A stretch of 64,000 nucleotides of DNA from Sulfitobacter sp. HNIBRBA3233 (GCF_040149665.1 NZ_JBEFLP010000001.1:1798001-1862000), one strand, 5' to 3'; positions 7,445 to 17,768 are shown, counted from the first letter of the stretch. The notes: a model not told the origin generated them from the letters alone. Made by a program: numbers and translations.

Positions 7445-9022
7445 ATGTCTGGCCATGACGCCCCCGAACCGGAGGGTCCTGTGCTGGAACAGCAAAACAA
7501 ATCCGCCTACCAGATGGTGCGCAAACGCCTGTTCCGTGCGTTGACCGGACCGCCCGCCTTGGCATTCGTGCCCGCCTTCTCGCTCGCCGCGTTCTGGTTC
7601 GGCGGCGAAGGCGCGCTGCTGGTTGTCGCGGCGATCTTGCCCGTGCTCTACCTCGTGGCGGGCGGGACGGTGGCAACATCCGCGCGGCGCGATGTGTCGG
7701 ACAAACCGATGTCTGCCCGCGCCTTTGACGAACGGGTGGCGCAGGTCGCCGAAACCTCCCGCCAGCACCAGCTGGAGGCCTGCATACACCTCGTCTTTGT
7801 CGAAGAGCTTGAGGATCTGCGCGGTCACCACGGGGCCGCCGCTGCAGAACATGTGATACACCAGACAGGGATGCGCCTGCGCAGCATGTTGCGCGACGAG
7901 GACGCATTGGCCGATCTCGGTCAGGGGTGTTTCGGCGTCTGCGTGGGGCCTTCGCGGCAGCTGTCGCTGGAGCATTGCATTCAGGTCGCCGCGCGTCTTC
8001 AAACGGTTGCCGAGGACGCGATCGCGGTCGACGGCACCGCGATCTATATCAACGCGACGGTTGGATTCTGCCAGCTGTCGCGGTCCACTGCCGGAGCAGG
8101 CGCAGAATGGCTGGAGGCCGCGCGCACAGCGCTCAGCCATGCGCAGGCACGCGGCCCCTCTTCGATACGCGCCTATTCGGACCAGATGAACAAGGTGATC
8201 CGCCCCCGCCGCACCCTGCGCGAAGAGGTCGAGGATGCGCTCGAAAGCGGAGAGATCGCACCGTGGTTCCAGCCGCAACTCTCAACCGACACAGGCATGG
8301 TCAGCGGGTTCGAGGCGCTTGCCCGGTGGGTCCACCCCGTGAGGGGCACGTTGCCGCCGGCCGAGTTTCTGCCCGCAATCGCCGATGCAGGGCTGATGGA
8401 GCGGCTTGCCGAGAAGATGATTTTCCACAGCTTTCGGGCGCTGAAGGCCTGGGACGCTGCGGGTTTGAAAATTCCGTGCGTCGGTGTGAACTTCACCGGA
8501 TCGGAACTCAGCGATCCCAATCTCGTGGAACGGATCAAATGGGATCTGGACCGGTTCGATCTGGGCGCCGACCGGCTGGCGATCGAAATCCTTGAAACCG
8601 TCGTTGCGAATTCGCCCGAGGATATCATCGCCCGCAACATCAGCGCCCTCGGCGATCTGGGGTGCAGGATCGATCTGGATGATTTCGGCACCGGCAACGC
8701 GTCTTTCACCGCAATCAAGCGGTTTGCCATCGGCCGGATCAAGATCGACCGAAGCTTTGTCGTCCGCGCGGACCGCGACCCGGACCAGCAGCAGCTGGTC
8801 AGCGCCATCCTGACGATGGCAGAGCGGCTGGACCTCGACACGCTGGCCGAAGGGGTGGAAACCATGGGCGAACATGTGCTGCTGGCCCAGCTTGGCTGCA
8901 ACCACGTTCAGGGCTTCGGCATCGCGCGCCCCATGCCTTTTGACCAGACCGTTGCGTGGATCACCGCGCACACGGCCAAGCTGCAGGAGGTTCCGCAGAT
9001 CGCGCAGAGCCGCCGGAAATAG
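7445..9022 (+). CDS. EAL-domain cyclic-di-GMP phosphodiesterase with degenerate GGDEF
   Basis: 525 residues. Two membrane helices occupy about 37-73. The middle resembles a diguanylate cyclase fold, but its active-site loop reads LGQGCF (158-163) instead of GGDEF, so it is probably inactive. The C-terminal EAL domain keeps the catalytic elements: EALAR (290-294), Asn349 in NFTGSEL, EILET (381-385), DDFGTG (412-417), KIDRSF (433-438) and EGVET (469-473). It should hydrolyse c-di-GMP. No sensory domain other than the membrane segment is obvious. The 77-base gap before it is AT-rich. Confidence 0.9.
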   Translation: MSGHDAPEPEGPVLEQQNKSAYQMVRKRLFRALTGPPALAFVPAFSLAAFWFGGEGALLVVAAILPVLYLVAGGTVATSARRDVSDKPMSARAFDERVAQVAETSRQHQLEACIHLVFVEELEDLRGHHGAAAAEHVIHQTGMRLRSMLRDEDALADLGQGCFGVCVGPSRQLSLEHCIQVAARLQTVAEDAIAVDGTAIYINATVGFCQLSRSTAGAGAEWLEAARTALSHAQARGPSSIRAYSDQMNKVIRPRRTLREEVEDALESGEIAPWFQPQLSTDTGMVSGFEALARWVHPVRGTLPPAEFLPAIADAGLMERLAEKMIFHSFRALKAWDAAGLKIPCVGVNFTGSELSDPNLVERIKWDLDRFDLGADRLAIEILETVVANSPEDIIARNISALGDLGCRIDLDDFGTGNASFTAIKRFAIGRIKIDRSFVVRADRDPDQQQLVSAILTMAERLDLDTLAEGVETMGEHVLLAQLGCNHVQGFGIARPMPFDQTVAWITAHTAKLQEVPQIAQSRRK

Positions 9023-9076
9023 GTAACCGATGCACTGAAACGCTTGTGTCAAAGGCGCGCGCGGGCCTGAATCCCC

Positions 9077-9105
9077 TTGACCTTTGGCACGGCAGGTTGT
9101 GTACC
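9077..9105 (+). promoter_or_regulatory. Putative promoter of the yidC operon
   Basis: TTGACC (9077-9082) and TGTACC (9100-9105) have a 17-base spacer and end 37 bases before the yidC start codon. Confidence 0.4.
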
Positions 9106-9141
9106 CACCGGACAGTTTTCAGTCAGCAGGTGGCGGTGCCA

Positions 9142-10992
9142 ATGGACGACCAGAACAAGAACCTCATTCTCGCAACGGCGCTTAGTTTCGTAGTGATCCT
9201 CGTTTGGTTCGTCCTGTTCCCTCCTCCGGAGGGCGATGTGCCGGTAGACGGCGTCGAAACCTCCCAGACGGCACCCGCCGAAGGCTCGCTCAGCGCACCG
9301 AGCGCGGATCTGACCTCCAGCACCCCTGGCGCGCAAGCCGATACAACGACACCGCCCAGCGCCATCGAATCCGCAGCGCGCGTCGGCATCGAAACGGATC
9401 GCCTGACCGGTTCGATCTCTCTTCTGGGCGGCCGCATCGACGAACTGGCGCTCAAGGATTACAGCACATCGCTGGACGAAGACGCACAGATCGTCGAAGT
9501 CCTTCACCCCGTCGGTACTTCGGAGGCGGAATATGCCGTCCACGGCTGGGCCGCCGCAACAGGTGTCGATCCTTCCTCCGTGCCCGGCCCCAATACGGAA
9601 TGGACCCTGTCCGAAGGCGAAACCCTCGGCGTCGGCAGCCCGATCACCATGACATGGGACAACGGGTCGGGACAGCTCTTCAGCAAGACGATTTCCGTCG
9701 ACGAAGAGTTCATGTTCACGATTTCCCAATCTGTCGAGAATACCGGCGAAACCGCGGTGGCAATGGCCCCCTACGGCATTCTGGCCCGTCACGGTGTGCC
9801 TTCCGACCTCAAGAATTTCTTCATTCTCCACGAAGGCGTGGTCGCCATGGCGGACGGTGAATATTCCGAGACCGATTGGGACGATATTCCCGAGTTCGAA
9901 TTCAACCCTCGCGCCGGTGCCCGCACCCAAGAGGCGAATATCACCGAAAACGGCTGGATCGGCTTCACCGACCACTACTGGATGAGCGTTCTGGTCCCCA
10001 CGCAGGGCTCCGCGTTCAAATCCGTGATCAAATACGACGAACGCCGCGACATCTATCAGGTTGAAGCGGTCATGCCCGTTGAAACCGTGGCCCCCGGCAC
10101 GACGTCGACAGTCGAAACCCAGTTCTTTGCGGGCGCAAAGGAGTGGGACGTTCTGAAGATGTACGAGGACAACGGTGTCTACAACTTCATCGACGCCATC
10201 GACTGGGGCTGGTTCGTTTTCCTGACCAAGCCGATCTTCTGGCTGCTGCACCAGTTCAATATCCTGATCGGCAACATGGGTGTCGCGATCATCGCGCTCA
10301 CGCTCTTCATCAAGGCGCTTCTGTTCCCGCTGGCCTATAAATCCTACGTTTCAATGGCGAAGATGAAAGAGCTCCAGCCGAAGATGGAAAAGCTGAAGGA
10401 GCAGGCGGGCGACGACCGGCAGAAGATGCAGCAAGGCATGATGGAGCTGTACAAGAAGGAAAAGGTGAACCCCGCCGCGGGCTGTCTGCCGATCCTTCTG
10501 CAGATCCCGATCTTCTTTTCGCTCTATAAGGTGATCTTCGTTACCATCGAATTGCGTCACGCGCCCTTCTTCGGCCCCTTCCAGGACCTCAGCGCGCCCG
10601 ACCCGACAACGATCCTCAACCTCTGGGGCCTGCTGCCCTTTGCCAGCCCCGAACCGGGGTCGATCATGGCGCTCGTGTTCATCGGTATTCTGCCGCTGCT
10701 ACTGGGGATCTCCATGTGGCTCCAGCAGAAGCTGAACCCGGCACCGACAGACCCGACACAGCAGATGATCTTTGCTTGGATGCCTTGGGTCTTCATGTTC
10801 ATGCTCGGCAGCTTTGCCTCCGGCCTAGTCGTATACTGGATCGCGAACAACACGATCACCTTTACCCAGCAGTATCTGATCATGCGCAGCCAAGGCTATA
10901 AACCGGACCTTCTGGGCAACATCAGATCCGGCTTCTCCCGCAAGTCCAAGGCGGCGAACAAGGCCACGTCGCCGTCCAAGAGCAAGAAGTGA
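9142..10992 (+). CDS. yidC: Membrane protein insertase YidC
   Basis: 616 residues starting MDDQNKNLILATALSFVVI, the usual alphaproteobacterial N-terminus with the first membrane helix. A large periplasmic domain follows (about 30-355). Then comes the conserved insertase core, with a cytoplasmic coiled region (MKELQPKMEKLKEQ) and GCLPILLQIPIFFSLY. The C-terminal tail is lysine-rich and could contact ribosomes. YidC inserts proteins into the inner membrane alone or with SecYEG. Its stop overlaps the next start (TGATG). The extended frame from 8956 is ignored because it overlaps the EAL gene. Confidence 0.98.
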   Translation: MDDQNKNLILATALSFVVILVWFVLFPPPEGDVPVDGVETSQTAPAEGSLSAPSADLTSSTPGAQADTTTPPSAIESAARVGIETDRLTGSISLLGGRIDELALKDYSTSLDEDAQIVEVLHPVGTSEAEYAVHGWAAATGVDPSSVPGPNTEWTLSEGETLGVGSPITMTWDNGSGQLFSKTISVDEEFMFTISQSVENTGETAVAMAPYGILARHGVPSDLKNFFILHEGVVAMADGEYSETDWDDIPEFEFNPRAGARTQEANITENGWIGFTDHYWMSVLVPTQGSAFKSVIKYDERRDIYQVEAVMPVETVAPGTTSTVETQFFAGAKEWDVLKMYEDNGVYNFIDAIDWGWFVFLTKPIFWLLHQFNILIGNMGVAIIALTLFIKALLFPLAYKSYVSMAKMKELQPKMEKLKEQAGDDRQKMQQGMMELYKKEKVNPAAGCLPILLQIPIFFSLYKVIFVTIELRHAPFFGPFQDLSAPDPTTILNLWGLLPFASPEPGSIMALVFIGILPLLLGISMWLQQKLNPAPTDPTQQMIFAWMPWVFMFMLGSFASGLVVYWIANNTITFTQQYLIMRSQGYKPDLLGNIRSGFSRKSKAANKATSPSKSKK

Positions 10993-11729
10993 TGCAGGTT
11001 ACGGCGCTCTGGCGACATCCGGTCAAGGCACACGGACGCGAAGCGCTGGACCGGGTTCGCCTTGTCGAGGGGCAGTCCATGCCCTTTGACCGGCTCTGGG
11101 CCGTGGCCCATGACGCCGCCAAGATGGAGGACAACCATTGGGTCGGCTGCCAGAATTTCAACCGTGGTGCCAAGACGCCGGGCCTGATGGCCATCACGGC
11201 CAGCCTTGATCCGCAGACGGAAACGCTGACGCTGCGCCACCCGGATCTGCCTGATCTGACCGTCCAGCCCGACCGCGACGGGGCGGCGTTGATCGAATGG
11301 GTCAAGCCCCTGTGCGACCCCGCCCGCGCCCAGCCCGATCACGTCGTACGCCTTGACCGGCGCGGCTATACCGACACGCCTTTCCCCTCGATCTCGCTGT
11401 GCAATGCCGCATCCCACGCGGCTGTCGAAAGCATCGCCATGGCCCCGCTCCAGCAAGAGCGCTGGCGTGGCAACATCTGGTTCGACGGGGCGCCCGCATG
11501 GGCCGAATTCGACTGGATCGGACGCGAGATTTCCCTTGGCTCGGCCCGCCTGAAAATCGAGGAGCGGATCACCCGCTGCCTTGCCACCACCGTGAACACC
11601 GATACCGGCGCACGTGATATCGACACGCTGGAAGCGCTCAACGCCCTTGGCCATCAGGATTTCGGGATCTACTGCACGGTGGTCCAGTCCGGCGAGATTG
11701 CCGTCGGTGACAGTCTGGAGGTGATCTGA
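10992..11729 (+). CDS. MOSC-domain protein
   Basis: 245 residues. The N-terminal beta-barrel-like half starts LWRHPVKAHGREALDRVRLVEGQ, resembling the MOSC N-terminal domain. The C-terminal half contains RWRGNIWFDGAPAWAEFDWIG and ends with a SGEIAVGDSLEV segment, as in MOSC sulfur-carrier domains. There is a Cys in RITRCLATTVNTDTG. Proteins of this group handle sulfur or molybdenum cofactor chemistry, but the substrate is unknown. The gene overlaps yidC and engB by single bases, so it is part of the same transcript. Confidence 0.88.
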   Translation: MQVTALWRHPVKAHGREALDRVRLVEGQSMPFDRLWAVAHDAAKMEDNHWVGCQNFNRGAKTPGLMAITASLDPQTETLTLRHPDLPDLTVQPDRDGAALIEWVKPLCDPARAQPDHVVRLDRRGYTDTPFPSISLCNAASHAAVESIAMAPLQQERWRGNIWFDGAPAWAEFDWIGREISLGSARLKIEERITRCLATTVNTDTGARDIDTLEALNALGHQDFGIYCTVVQSGEIAVGDSLEVI

Positions 11730-12379
11730 TGCAGCTGCCCTTTCCCGAGGTCGAAGAACCGGACGCACAAACGCTGGAAAAAGGCCGAATGCTGTTCGCG
11801 GGTGAGACGGTTTTCGTCAAGGGCGTGGTCGCCATGTCCGGCCTGCCCGATCCCGACCGCCTCGAAGTCTGCTTCGCGGGGCGCTCCAACGTCGGCAAGT
11901 CCTCTCTGATCAACGCGCTGACGGGGACAAAGGCGCTGGCACGCGCGTCGAACACGCCCGGACGCACCCAGGAAATCAACTATTTCACCGCCGGTGACGA
12001 TCTCTATCTCGTTGACCTGCCCGGATACGGCTATGCCAACGCACCGCTGCCGGTTGTCGAGAAATGGCAGCGGCTGCTCAAACAGTTCCTGCAAGGCCGC
12101 CAGACGCTCCGCCGCGCCTTTGTTCTGATCGACGCACGCCATGGAGTGAAAAAGGTCGACGACGAGATCATGAGCCTGCTCGACAGCGCTGCGGTGACGT
12201 TTCAGGTGGTCGTGACCAAGGCCGACAAGGTCAAGGAAAAGGACCGCGCAAGGATCCTCGACCAGATCCGCGGTGCCCTGTCGAAACACCCCGCCGCCTA
12301 CCCCGAGATGATCGTGACCTCTTCGGAAAAGGGCTGGGGCATCGCGACCCTGCGCGCAGTGATTGCCACGCTGGAATAA
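11729..12379 (+). CDS. engB: Ribosome biogenesis GTPase EngB/YihA
   Basis: 216 residues. The GTP-binding P-loop [10 protein letters not shown] is at 51-60, followed by [12 protein letters not shown] (switch I region), DLPGYG (G3) and TKAD (G4). EngB is an essential small GTPase that acts in late assembly of the 50S subunit. It follows the MOSC gene with a TGATG overlap, and argB follows after 35 bases. Confidence 0.97.
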   Translation: MQLPFPEVEEPDAQTLEKGRMLFAGETVFVKGVVAMSGLPDPDRLEVCFAGRSNVGKSSLINALTGTKALARASNTPGRTQEINYFTAGDDLYLVDLPGYGYANAPLPVVEKWQRLLKQFLQGRQTLRRAFVLIDARHGVKKVDDEIMSLLDSAAVTFQVVVTKADKVKEKDRARILDQIRGALSKHPAAYPEMIVTSSEKGWGIATLRAVIATLE

Positions 12380-12414
12380 GCGCCTATGATCCCCTGACAA
12401 ACGGGATCCGAAGA

Positions 12415-13278
12415 ATGAGAAAACAAGACATGAACCGCGATTGGGCCGCTACCGCCGCCACCCTGTCACAGGCGCTGCCTTACATGCAGCGCTACAACGA
12501 CGCGACCGTCGTGATCAAACTGGGCGGCCATGCCATGGGCAGCGACGACGCGATGATGGAATTCGCGCGCGACGTGGTGCTGATGCGGCAGGTGGGCGTC
12601 AATCCGGTCATCGTGCACGGCGGTGGCCCGATGATCAACGACATGCTCCGGCGGCTCGATATCAAATCCGAATTCGTCAACGGCAAGCGCGTGACCGATG
12701 CCGCGACCATGGAAGTGGTCGAGATGGTTCTCTCCGGCCTCGTCAACGCCAAGATCGTGCAGGCGATTTCCGCGCAAGGCGGACGGGCGGTAGGTGTGTC
12801 GGGCAAGGACAGCGGCCTGATCATCTGCGAACCGGAAGACCCGGCCTTGGGTCTTGTGGGCAAGCCGACCAATGTGAACCCCCGCCTGCTGCTCGATATG
12901 GCCGAGAAGGAGCTGATTCCCGTGATCGCACCGCTGGGAATGGGCATGGCGGGCGAGACCTTCAATATCAATGGTGACACCGCAGCAGGGGCCATCGCAG
13001 CCGCGCTGAAGGCCGATCGCCTGCTGCTGCTCACGGATGTGTCGGGGGTCAAGAACGCCGAAGGCGAGGTCGTGACGGAATTGACCGCGACACAAATCCA
13101 GCAGATGACCGCCGAGGGCACGATTGCGGGCGGCATGATTCCGAAAACCCAGACCGCCCTCGACGCGCTGGAGGCAGGGGTGCGTGCCGCGGTAATCCTC
13201 GATGGACGCGCGCCCAACGCCTGCCTGCTGGAATTGTTCACCGAGCACGGCGCCGGCTCTATCATCCGCGCCGGATGA
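12415..13278 (+). CDS. argB: Acetylglutamate kinase
   Basis: 287 residues from the ATG at 12415. An alternative start is the ATG at 12430 ([13 protein letters not shown]). The phosphate-binding glycines KLGGHAMG are near 40 and HGGGPMIND near 75. NGKRVTD and [13 protein letters not shown] bind N-acetylglutamate and ATP elements, and GGMIPK is near the C-terminus. The enzyme performs the second step of arginine synthesis. The stop codon overlaps the next gene as ATGA. Neither start has a strong ribosome binding site. Confidence 0.96.
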   Translation: MRKQDMNRDWAATAATLSQALPYMQRYNDATVVIKLGGHAMGSDDAMMEFARDVVLMRQVGVNPVIVHGGGPMINDMLRRLDIKSEFVNGKRVTDAATMEVVEMVLSGLVNAKIVQAISAQGGRAVGVSGKDSGLIICEPEDPALGLVGKPTNVNPRLLLDMAEKELIPVIAPLGMGMAGETFNINGDTAAGAIAAALKADRLLLLTDVSGVKNAEGEVVTELTATQIQQMTAEGTIAGGMIPKTQTALDALEAGVRAAVILDGRAPNACLLELFTEHGAGSIIRAG

Positions 13279-13910
13279 ACGGGCTCGCCGCCCTCTGCGC
13301 TCCCCATGGGCTGATGCCGATGGGCGCGCTGCACGAGGGCGGGCGCACGATTGCCCTGATCGGCTGCGACAACACCTTCTGGGACGTCTTTCGCGATAGC
13401 CCCGAGGCGCAAGATGGAAAACCCGACCCCGTTGACCGCTGGTCCGGCCGCGTCATTGCCGGCCTTGCCACTGCGGCAGAGGCCGACGATCACGTCTTTC
13501 CTTTCGGCGGCCCGCCCTTCGCCCCCTTCATCGCCTGGGCACTGGCCAGCGGAGAGGCATGGCAAAGCCCTGTGGGGATGCTGGTACACGCCCGCGCGGG
13601 ATTGATGATCTCCTACCGTGGTGCGCTGGTCTGGGACCGGCACCTGCCCCTGCCGGATCAAACACCGGCAAATCCCTGCACCAGCTGCGCCGACCGGCCC
13701 TGCACCACCGCCTGCCCCGTCGATGCCCTGTCGGCAGACCACGGCTATGACGTGCCCGCCTGCAAAGCGTACCTCGACACCACGGCGGGCGATGCCTGTA
13801 TGAGCCATGGCTGTCAGGTGCGGCGCGCCTGCCCCGTCAGCCACGCGTTTGACCGCCCGTCTGCGCAATCGGCGCACCACATGCGCTATTTCAAGGGAAC
13901 CGGCGAATGA
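13275..13910 (+). CDS. 4Fe-4S ferredoxin-type protein
   Basis: 211 residues. The C-terminal half has two cysteine clusters: [16 protein letters not shown], a CxxCx4CxxxCP arrangement, and [13 protein letters not shown]. They resemble the dicluster region found in epoxyqueuosine-reductase-like ferredoxins. The N-terminal half lacks a recognisable domain. It is translationally coupled to argB (ATGA) and to the phosphatase gene downstream (ATGA). The electron partner is unknown, and a link to arginine metabolism is only positional. Confidence 0.8.
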   Translation: MNGLAALCAPHGLMPMGALHEGGRTIALIGCDNTFWDVFRDSPEAQDGKPDPVDRWSGRVIAGLATAAEADDHVFPFGGPPFAPFIAWALASGEAWQSPVGMLVHARAGLMISYRGALVWDRHLPLPDQTPANPCTSCADRPCTTACPVDALSADHGYDVPACKAYLDTTAGDACMSHGCQVRRACPVSHAFDRPSAQSAHHMRYFKGTGE

Positions 13911-14401
13911 AGCGACTGATCCTGATGCGCCATGCGAAATCGGACTGGGCCGGTGACCTGCCAGACATCGAACGCGGCCTGAACGCGCGCGGCACCCGCA
14001 GCGCCGAGGCGATCGGGGACTGGATGCGATCAGAGAACGTGCTGCCCGATTCGGTGCTGTGTTCAGCCGCCACGCGGACGCAGGAAACGCTCGCCGGCCT
14101 GAAGCTGTCAGAGGATACGGCGGTGACCGTTACGAGAGAGCTCTACCTCGCCGACCCCGAAGAGATGCTCGCTATCCTGCGGACCGCTAATGCCGATACC
14201 GTTCTCATGCTCGGGCATAATCCCGGCTCTGCGATGCTGGCATCCGATCTGGTGGCTGCCCCGCCCGCGCACGCTGATTTCCACCGGTTTCCCACCTGCG
14301 CCACACTGGTTGCAGACTTCACGATCAACGACTGGTCACAGCTGCGCATCGGCACCGGTACAGTCCGGCACTTCGTGGTCCCCCGAGAAATAATGAAATA
14401 G
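13907..14401 (+). CDS. SixA-type histidine phosphatase family protein
   Basis: 164 residues beginning [14 protein letters not shown]. This carries the RH signature of the phosphoglycerate-mutase superfamily (Arg8, His9), with the second histidine in MLGHNPGSAM. The short length matches SixA-like phosphohistidine phosphatases, which in E. coli act on phosphotransferase or phosphorelay proteins. The target here is unknown. It is the last gene of the yidC run and its stop codon abuts a strong hairpin at 14401-14424. Confidence 0.88.
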   Translation: MKRLILMRHAKSDWAGDLPDIERGLNARGTRSAEAIGDWMRSENVLPDSVLCSAATRTQETLAGLKLSEDTAVTVTRELYLADPEEMLAILRTANADTVLMLGHNPGSAMLASDLVAAPPAHADFHRFPTCATLVADFTINDWSQLRIGTGTVRHFVVPREIMK

Positions 14402-14424
14402 GGGCGAAGGTTTCCCTTCGCCCC
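14401..14424. terminator. Hairpin between convergent sixA-like and bztD genes
   Basis: A perfect 10-base stem GGGGCGAAGG/CCTTCGCCCC surrounds a four-base loop. On the minus strand it is followed by a T-rich stretch, so it most likely terminates the bzt operon and may serve both directions. Confidence 0.75.
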
Positions 14425-14449
14425 CGGAAATTCTGACCATCGAAAGAGC

Positions 14450-15217
14450 CTAGTGGCCCAGAATCTGGCTCAGGAAGAGTTTTGTCCGCGGGCTTTGCGG
14501 ATTCTTGAAGAACGCCTCTGGCTCGTTCTGTTCAACGATCTGGCCCTCGTCCATGAAGATCACGCGGTTCGCCACCTGACGGGCAAAGCCCATCTCGTGC
14601 GTGACGCAGAGCATCGTCATGCCCTCTTCGGCCAATTCGATCATCGTATCGAGCACCTCCTTGATCATTTCGGGATCAAGCGCCGATGTCGGTTCATCGA
14701 ACAGCATGATGCGCGGACGCATGCACAGGCTGCGCGCAATCGCGACACGCTGCTGCTGGCCGCCGGACAGCTGGCCGGGATACTTGTTGGCCTGATCGGG
14801 GATCTTCACCTTTTCGAGGAAATGCATCGCCGTGGCTTCGGCTTCCTTCTTGGGTGTCTTGCGCACCCAGATCGGCGCCAGCGTACAGTTTTCCAGAATG
14901 GTCAGGTGCGGGAACAGGTTGAAGTGCTGGAAACACATGCCGACTTCCGACCGGATCTTGTCGATGTTTTTCAGATCCGACGACAGCAGCGTCCCGTCCA
15001 CGGTGATTGAGCCCTTCTGGTGCTCCTCCAGCGCATTGATGCAGCGGATCAGCGTCGATTTACCCGATCCCGACGGGCCGCAGATGACGATGCGTTCGCC
15101 ACGGTAGACCGTCAGATCGATGTCACGCAGCACATGGAATGCCCCGTACCATTTGTTCATCTTGTTGATCTCGATCGCGACTTCGTCGGATACTTTCATT
15201 TGTGCAGTCTCAGCCAT
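14450..15217 (-). CDS. bztD: Amino-acid ABC transporter ATPase (BztD/AapP)
   Basis: 255 residues. Walker A is GPSGSGKST (47-55). The Q-loop lies in [12 protein letters not shown], the signature is LSGGQQQR, and Walker B is [12 protein letters not shown], followed by the switch His in CVTHEMG. It powers the polar amino-acid uptake system encoded upstream. Length and sequence fit the glutamate/glutamine/aspartate/asparagine systems of Rhodobacter (Bzt) and rhizobia (Aap). The exact substrates are inferred from family only. The gene ends the four-gene operon. Confidence 0.93.
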   Translation of the reverse strand: MAETAQMKVSDEVAIEINKMNKWYGAFHVLRDIDLTVYRGERIVICGPSGSGKSTLIRCINALEEHQKGSITVDGTLLSSDLKNIDKIRSEVGMCFQHFNLFPHLTILENCTLAPIWVRKTPKKEAEATAMHFLEKVKIPDQANKYPGQLSGGQQQRVAIARSLCMRPRIMLFDEPTSALDPEMIKEVLDTMIELAEEGMTMLCVTHEMGFARQVANRVIFMDEGQIVEQNEPEAFFKNPQSPRTKLFLSQILGH

Positions 15218-15229
15218 GTCGAGATCTCC

Positions 15230-16528
15230 TTAACGATGGTCTGTCGCGAGGCGGCGTTCCAGCCACTGCGAATATTGTGAAATGCTGTAGCAGACGACGA
15301 AGAAGACGACGCAGGCAAAGCCCAGAAGTTCCCAGTAGACGCCGTTCCATTCCGTCGAGGCGAGGATCGGTCCGCGGATCATGCCCACGATGTCGAACAT
15401 CGAAATGACAGAAACGAGGGTGGTATCCTTGAAAAGACCGACAGCGATGTTGACGATCCCGGGGATCGAAATCTTCAGCGCCTGCGGCAGGATGATCAGC
15501 CGCATCGCCTGCGCGTAGTCCAGCCCGAGGCTGTCCGCCGCCTCGTACTGCCCCTTGGGCAGCGCCGCCAGACCGCCGCGGATCACCTCGGCGATATAGG
15601 CGGACGAGAACATGGTGATCATGATCACCACCCGCAGGAACAGGTCGACCGTCGCTTCGGGCGGGAAGAAATACGCCAGCATCACCGACGCCACGAACAG
15701 CAAGGTGATCAGCGGCACACCGCGGATGAATTCGATGAAGACGACGCAGATGTATTTGATCAGCGGCATCGAGCTTTGACGCCCGAGCGCCAGCGCGATC
15801 CCCAGCGGAATCGACAGCGACACACAGGTCAGGCCCAGCATCATGTTGAGCATGTACCCGCCAAGATCGCGCGACGGCACAGCTTCGAGCAGCGGCGTTT
15901 CCGGCGCCAGCATCGGCACGATGAATCCAGCAATCAGCCACACCACGACGGCCGCGGCGACACCTCCGAAAAATCCGAGGGCGAAGCTGCGGGTGACAAA
16001 CCGGCTGTAGACGAGATATCCGGCTACGAAGCCGAGAAGCGCCATGATTGGCGTCCAGATGGTGCCGCCCCAGATCAGCCAGTAAGCAACGAAGGGAAAC
16101 AGCGCTGTCACGATCAACAACTTGCGCGGCAGATCAAAGAACAGAACCGGCGCCAGAGCGACGAACATCAGGATAAAGGCAGTCAGGGGACGCCAGTATT
16201 CTTCCTGCGGATATTTGAACCCGAAGAGAAGCTGCGGCCAGCGTTCCACCAGCACGGCAAAACAGGCACCGCTTGTCCCCTGAAGGATCTCGCGGCACTC
16301 CGTCAGGCTGTCGGCATTCCAGACCCCGTTGAGGATCCATGGCAGCGTGCTGGCCAGGATCAGATAGATCACATAGGCCGCCGCGATTGTCAGCGCCGCG
16401 TTCGCGGGCGTCGCGAACAGGTTCTCGCGCATCCATTTGATTGGTCCGGCGGCTGTCGCCGGCGGCTCCGAGGCAGGGATCGCTGTTTCGCGTACAAAGG
16501 CGACGGATTCGGCGTGTGTATCGCTCAT
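15230..16528 (-). CDS. bztC: Amino-acid ABC transporter permease (BztC/AapM)
   Basis: 432 residues, unusually long for a polar amino-acid permease, as is typical of the Bzt/Aap family. An N-terminal membrane region is followed by a long loop, then the HisM-like permease core with the EAA-type loop around EVIRGGLAALPKGQYEAADSLGL. It forms the membrane channel with BztB. The start is one base beyond the bztB stop and the stop lies 12 bases before bztD, so the genes are tightly linked. Confidence 0.93.
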   Translation of the reverse strand: MSDTHAESVAFVRETAIPASEPPATAAGPIKWMRENLFATPANAALTIAAAYVIYLILASTLPWILNGVWNADSLTECREILQGTSGACFAVLVERWPQLLFGFKYPQEEYWRPLTAFILMFVALAPVLFFDLPRKLLIVTALFPFVAYWLIWGGTIWTPIMALLGFVAGYLVYSRFVTRSFALGFFGGVAAAVVVWLIAGFIVPMLAPETPLLEAVPSRDLGGYMLNMMLGLTCVSLSIPLGIALALGRQSSMPLIKYICVVFIEFIRGVPLITLLFVASVMLAYFFPPEATVDLFLRVVIMITMFSSAYIAEVIRGGLAALPKGQYEAADSLGLDYAQAMRLIILPQALKISIPGIVNIAVGLFKDTTLVSVISMFDIVGMIRGPILASTEWNGVYWELLGFACVVFFVVCYSISQYSQWLERRLATDHR

Positions 16529-16529
16529 C

Positions 16530-17768
16530 TCAGCGCTCCTTCAGCTTCACGGCGTTGTTGTAAACGTTCATCCCCGCCGAAATCAGGAGCGAGATGATGA
16601 GGTAGAAGGCCATCAGCAGCAGCACGCATTCAATTGCGCGGCCCGTCTGGTTCAGGGTGATCCCGCCCAGCGTCGCGGTGATATCCGCGTAGCCGACGGC
16701 AATCGCCAACGACGAGTTCTTGGTGATGTTGAGGTACTGCGAGATCAACGGCGGGATGATGACCCGCAGCGCCTGCGGCAGAACCACAAGGCTCATCACG
16801 CGGCGCGGGCGCAGGCCCAGCGCAGAGGCCGCTTCGGTCTGCCCCTTGCTGACGGCAAGGATACCGGCGCGCACGTTCTCGGCGATGAAGGCACCGGTGT
16901 AGATCGACAGGGCGAACCACAAGGCGATCAGCGGGCCGCCGATCTTGAGGCCACCGCCGAAGTTGAAACCGCTCAGCGCGGGAATGTCCCACGCAAGCCC
17001 GAGGATCGTCAGCAGGATGATGATCGGCACGAACCAGATCGCGAGGTTGATCCACAGTGTGTTGGGCCGGACGCCGGTCGCTGCCTGCTTGGCCTCGGCG
17101 CGGGCGGTCACCGCTCGCGTACCGAAAAGCGCCGCCACCATGGTCGCGATGACCAAAAGCCAGTTGATCCAGCTTCCATCCTCGCCACCGATGCCGCGGG
17201 TGAAATAGGGACCCGGAATATAGACGCCGCGGTTGGTGAAGGCGAAGAGGTCGAAAAGCATGGTGGAATCGGGATCGTCGCCGCGGAACGCACTTGGCGC
17301 AGGCATCACGGCGGTCATGATGGTGAAGATGATGATGATCCAGATCAGCACCGGAATATTCCGGAAGATCTCGACGTAGACCGCCATCAGCTTGCGCACC
17401 AGCCAGTTGTTGGACAGGCGCAGAACACCGGCAATGACGCCGAAGACGGTTGCGGTGATACAGGCAAGGAACGCGACCAGCAGCGTATTGAGAATGCCGA
17501 CCATGGCGGCGCGCAGGTTGCTCGACTGGCTGTTGTAGTCGATCAGCGTCTGGTTGATGTCATAGCCCGCAGGCGCACCGAGGAAGTCGAACGCGATGTT
17601 CAGACCGGCCTCACGCAGGTTCTCGGCAAGGTTGGAATAAAGATAGAAAAGGCAGGCCGCCAGAATTATCGCCGCGATCACCTGAAGCGTCGCCGAGCGA
17701 TAGCGCGTGTCGTTCAACAGCATGGATAGCCGGAACGAGCCCTGCTGAGGGTCCGAGAGTGTCGACAT
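16530..17768 (-). CDS. bztB: Amino-acid ABC transporter permease (BztB/AapQ)
   Basis: 412 residues. Multiple membrane helices and a permease core with the EAA-type loop ENVRAGILAVSKGQTEAASALGL, followed by RPRRVMSLVVLPQALRVIIPPL. It pairs with BztC to form the translocation pore. It is 123 bases downstream of the binding-protein gene, with a GC-rich hairpin in between that may lower permease expression relative to the binding protein. Confidence 0.93.
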   Translation of the reverse strand: MSTLSDPQQGSFRLSMLLNDTRYRSATLQVIAAIILAACLFYLYSNLAENLREAGLNIAFDFLGAPAGYDINQTLIDYNSQSSNLRAAMVGILNTLLVAFLACITATVFGVIAGVLRLSNNWLVRKLMAVYVEIFRNIPVLIWIIIIFTIMTAVMPAPSAFRGDDPDSTMLFDLFAFTNRGVYIPGPYFTRGIGGEDGSWINWLLVIATMVAALFGTRAVTARAEAKQAATGVRPNTLWINLAIWFVPIIILLTILGLAWDIPALSGFNFGGGLKIGGPLIALWFALSIYTGAFIAENVRAGILAVSKGQTEAASALGLRPRRVMSLVVLPQALRVIIPPLISQYLNITKNSSLAIAVGYADITATLGGITLNQTGRAIECVLLLMAFYLIISLLISAGMNVYNNAVKLKER

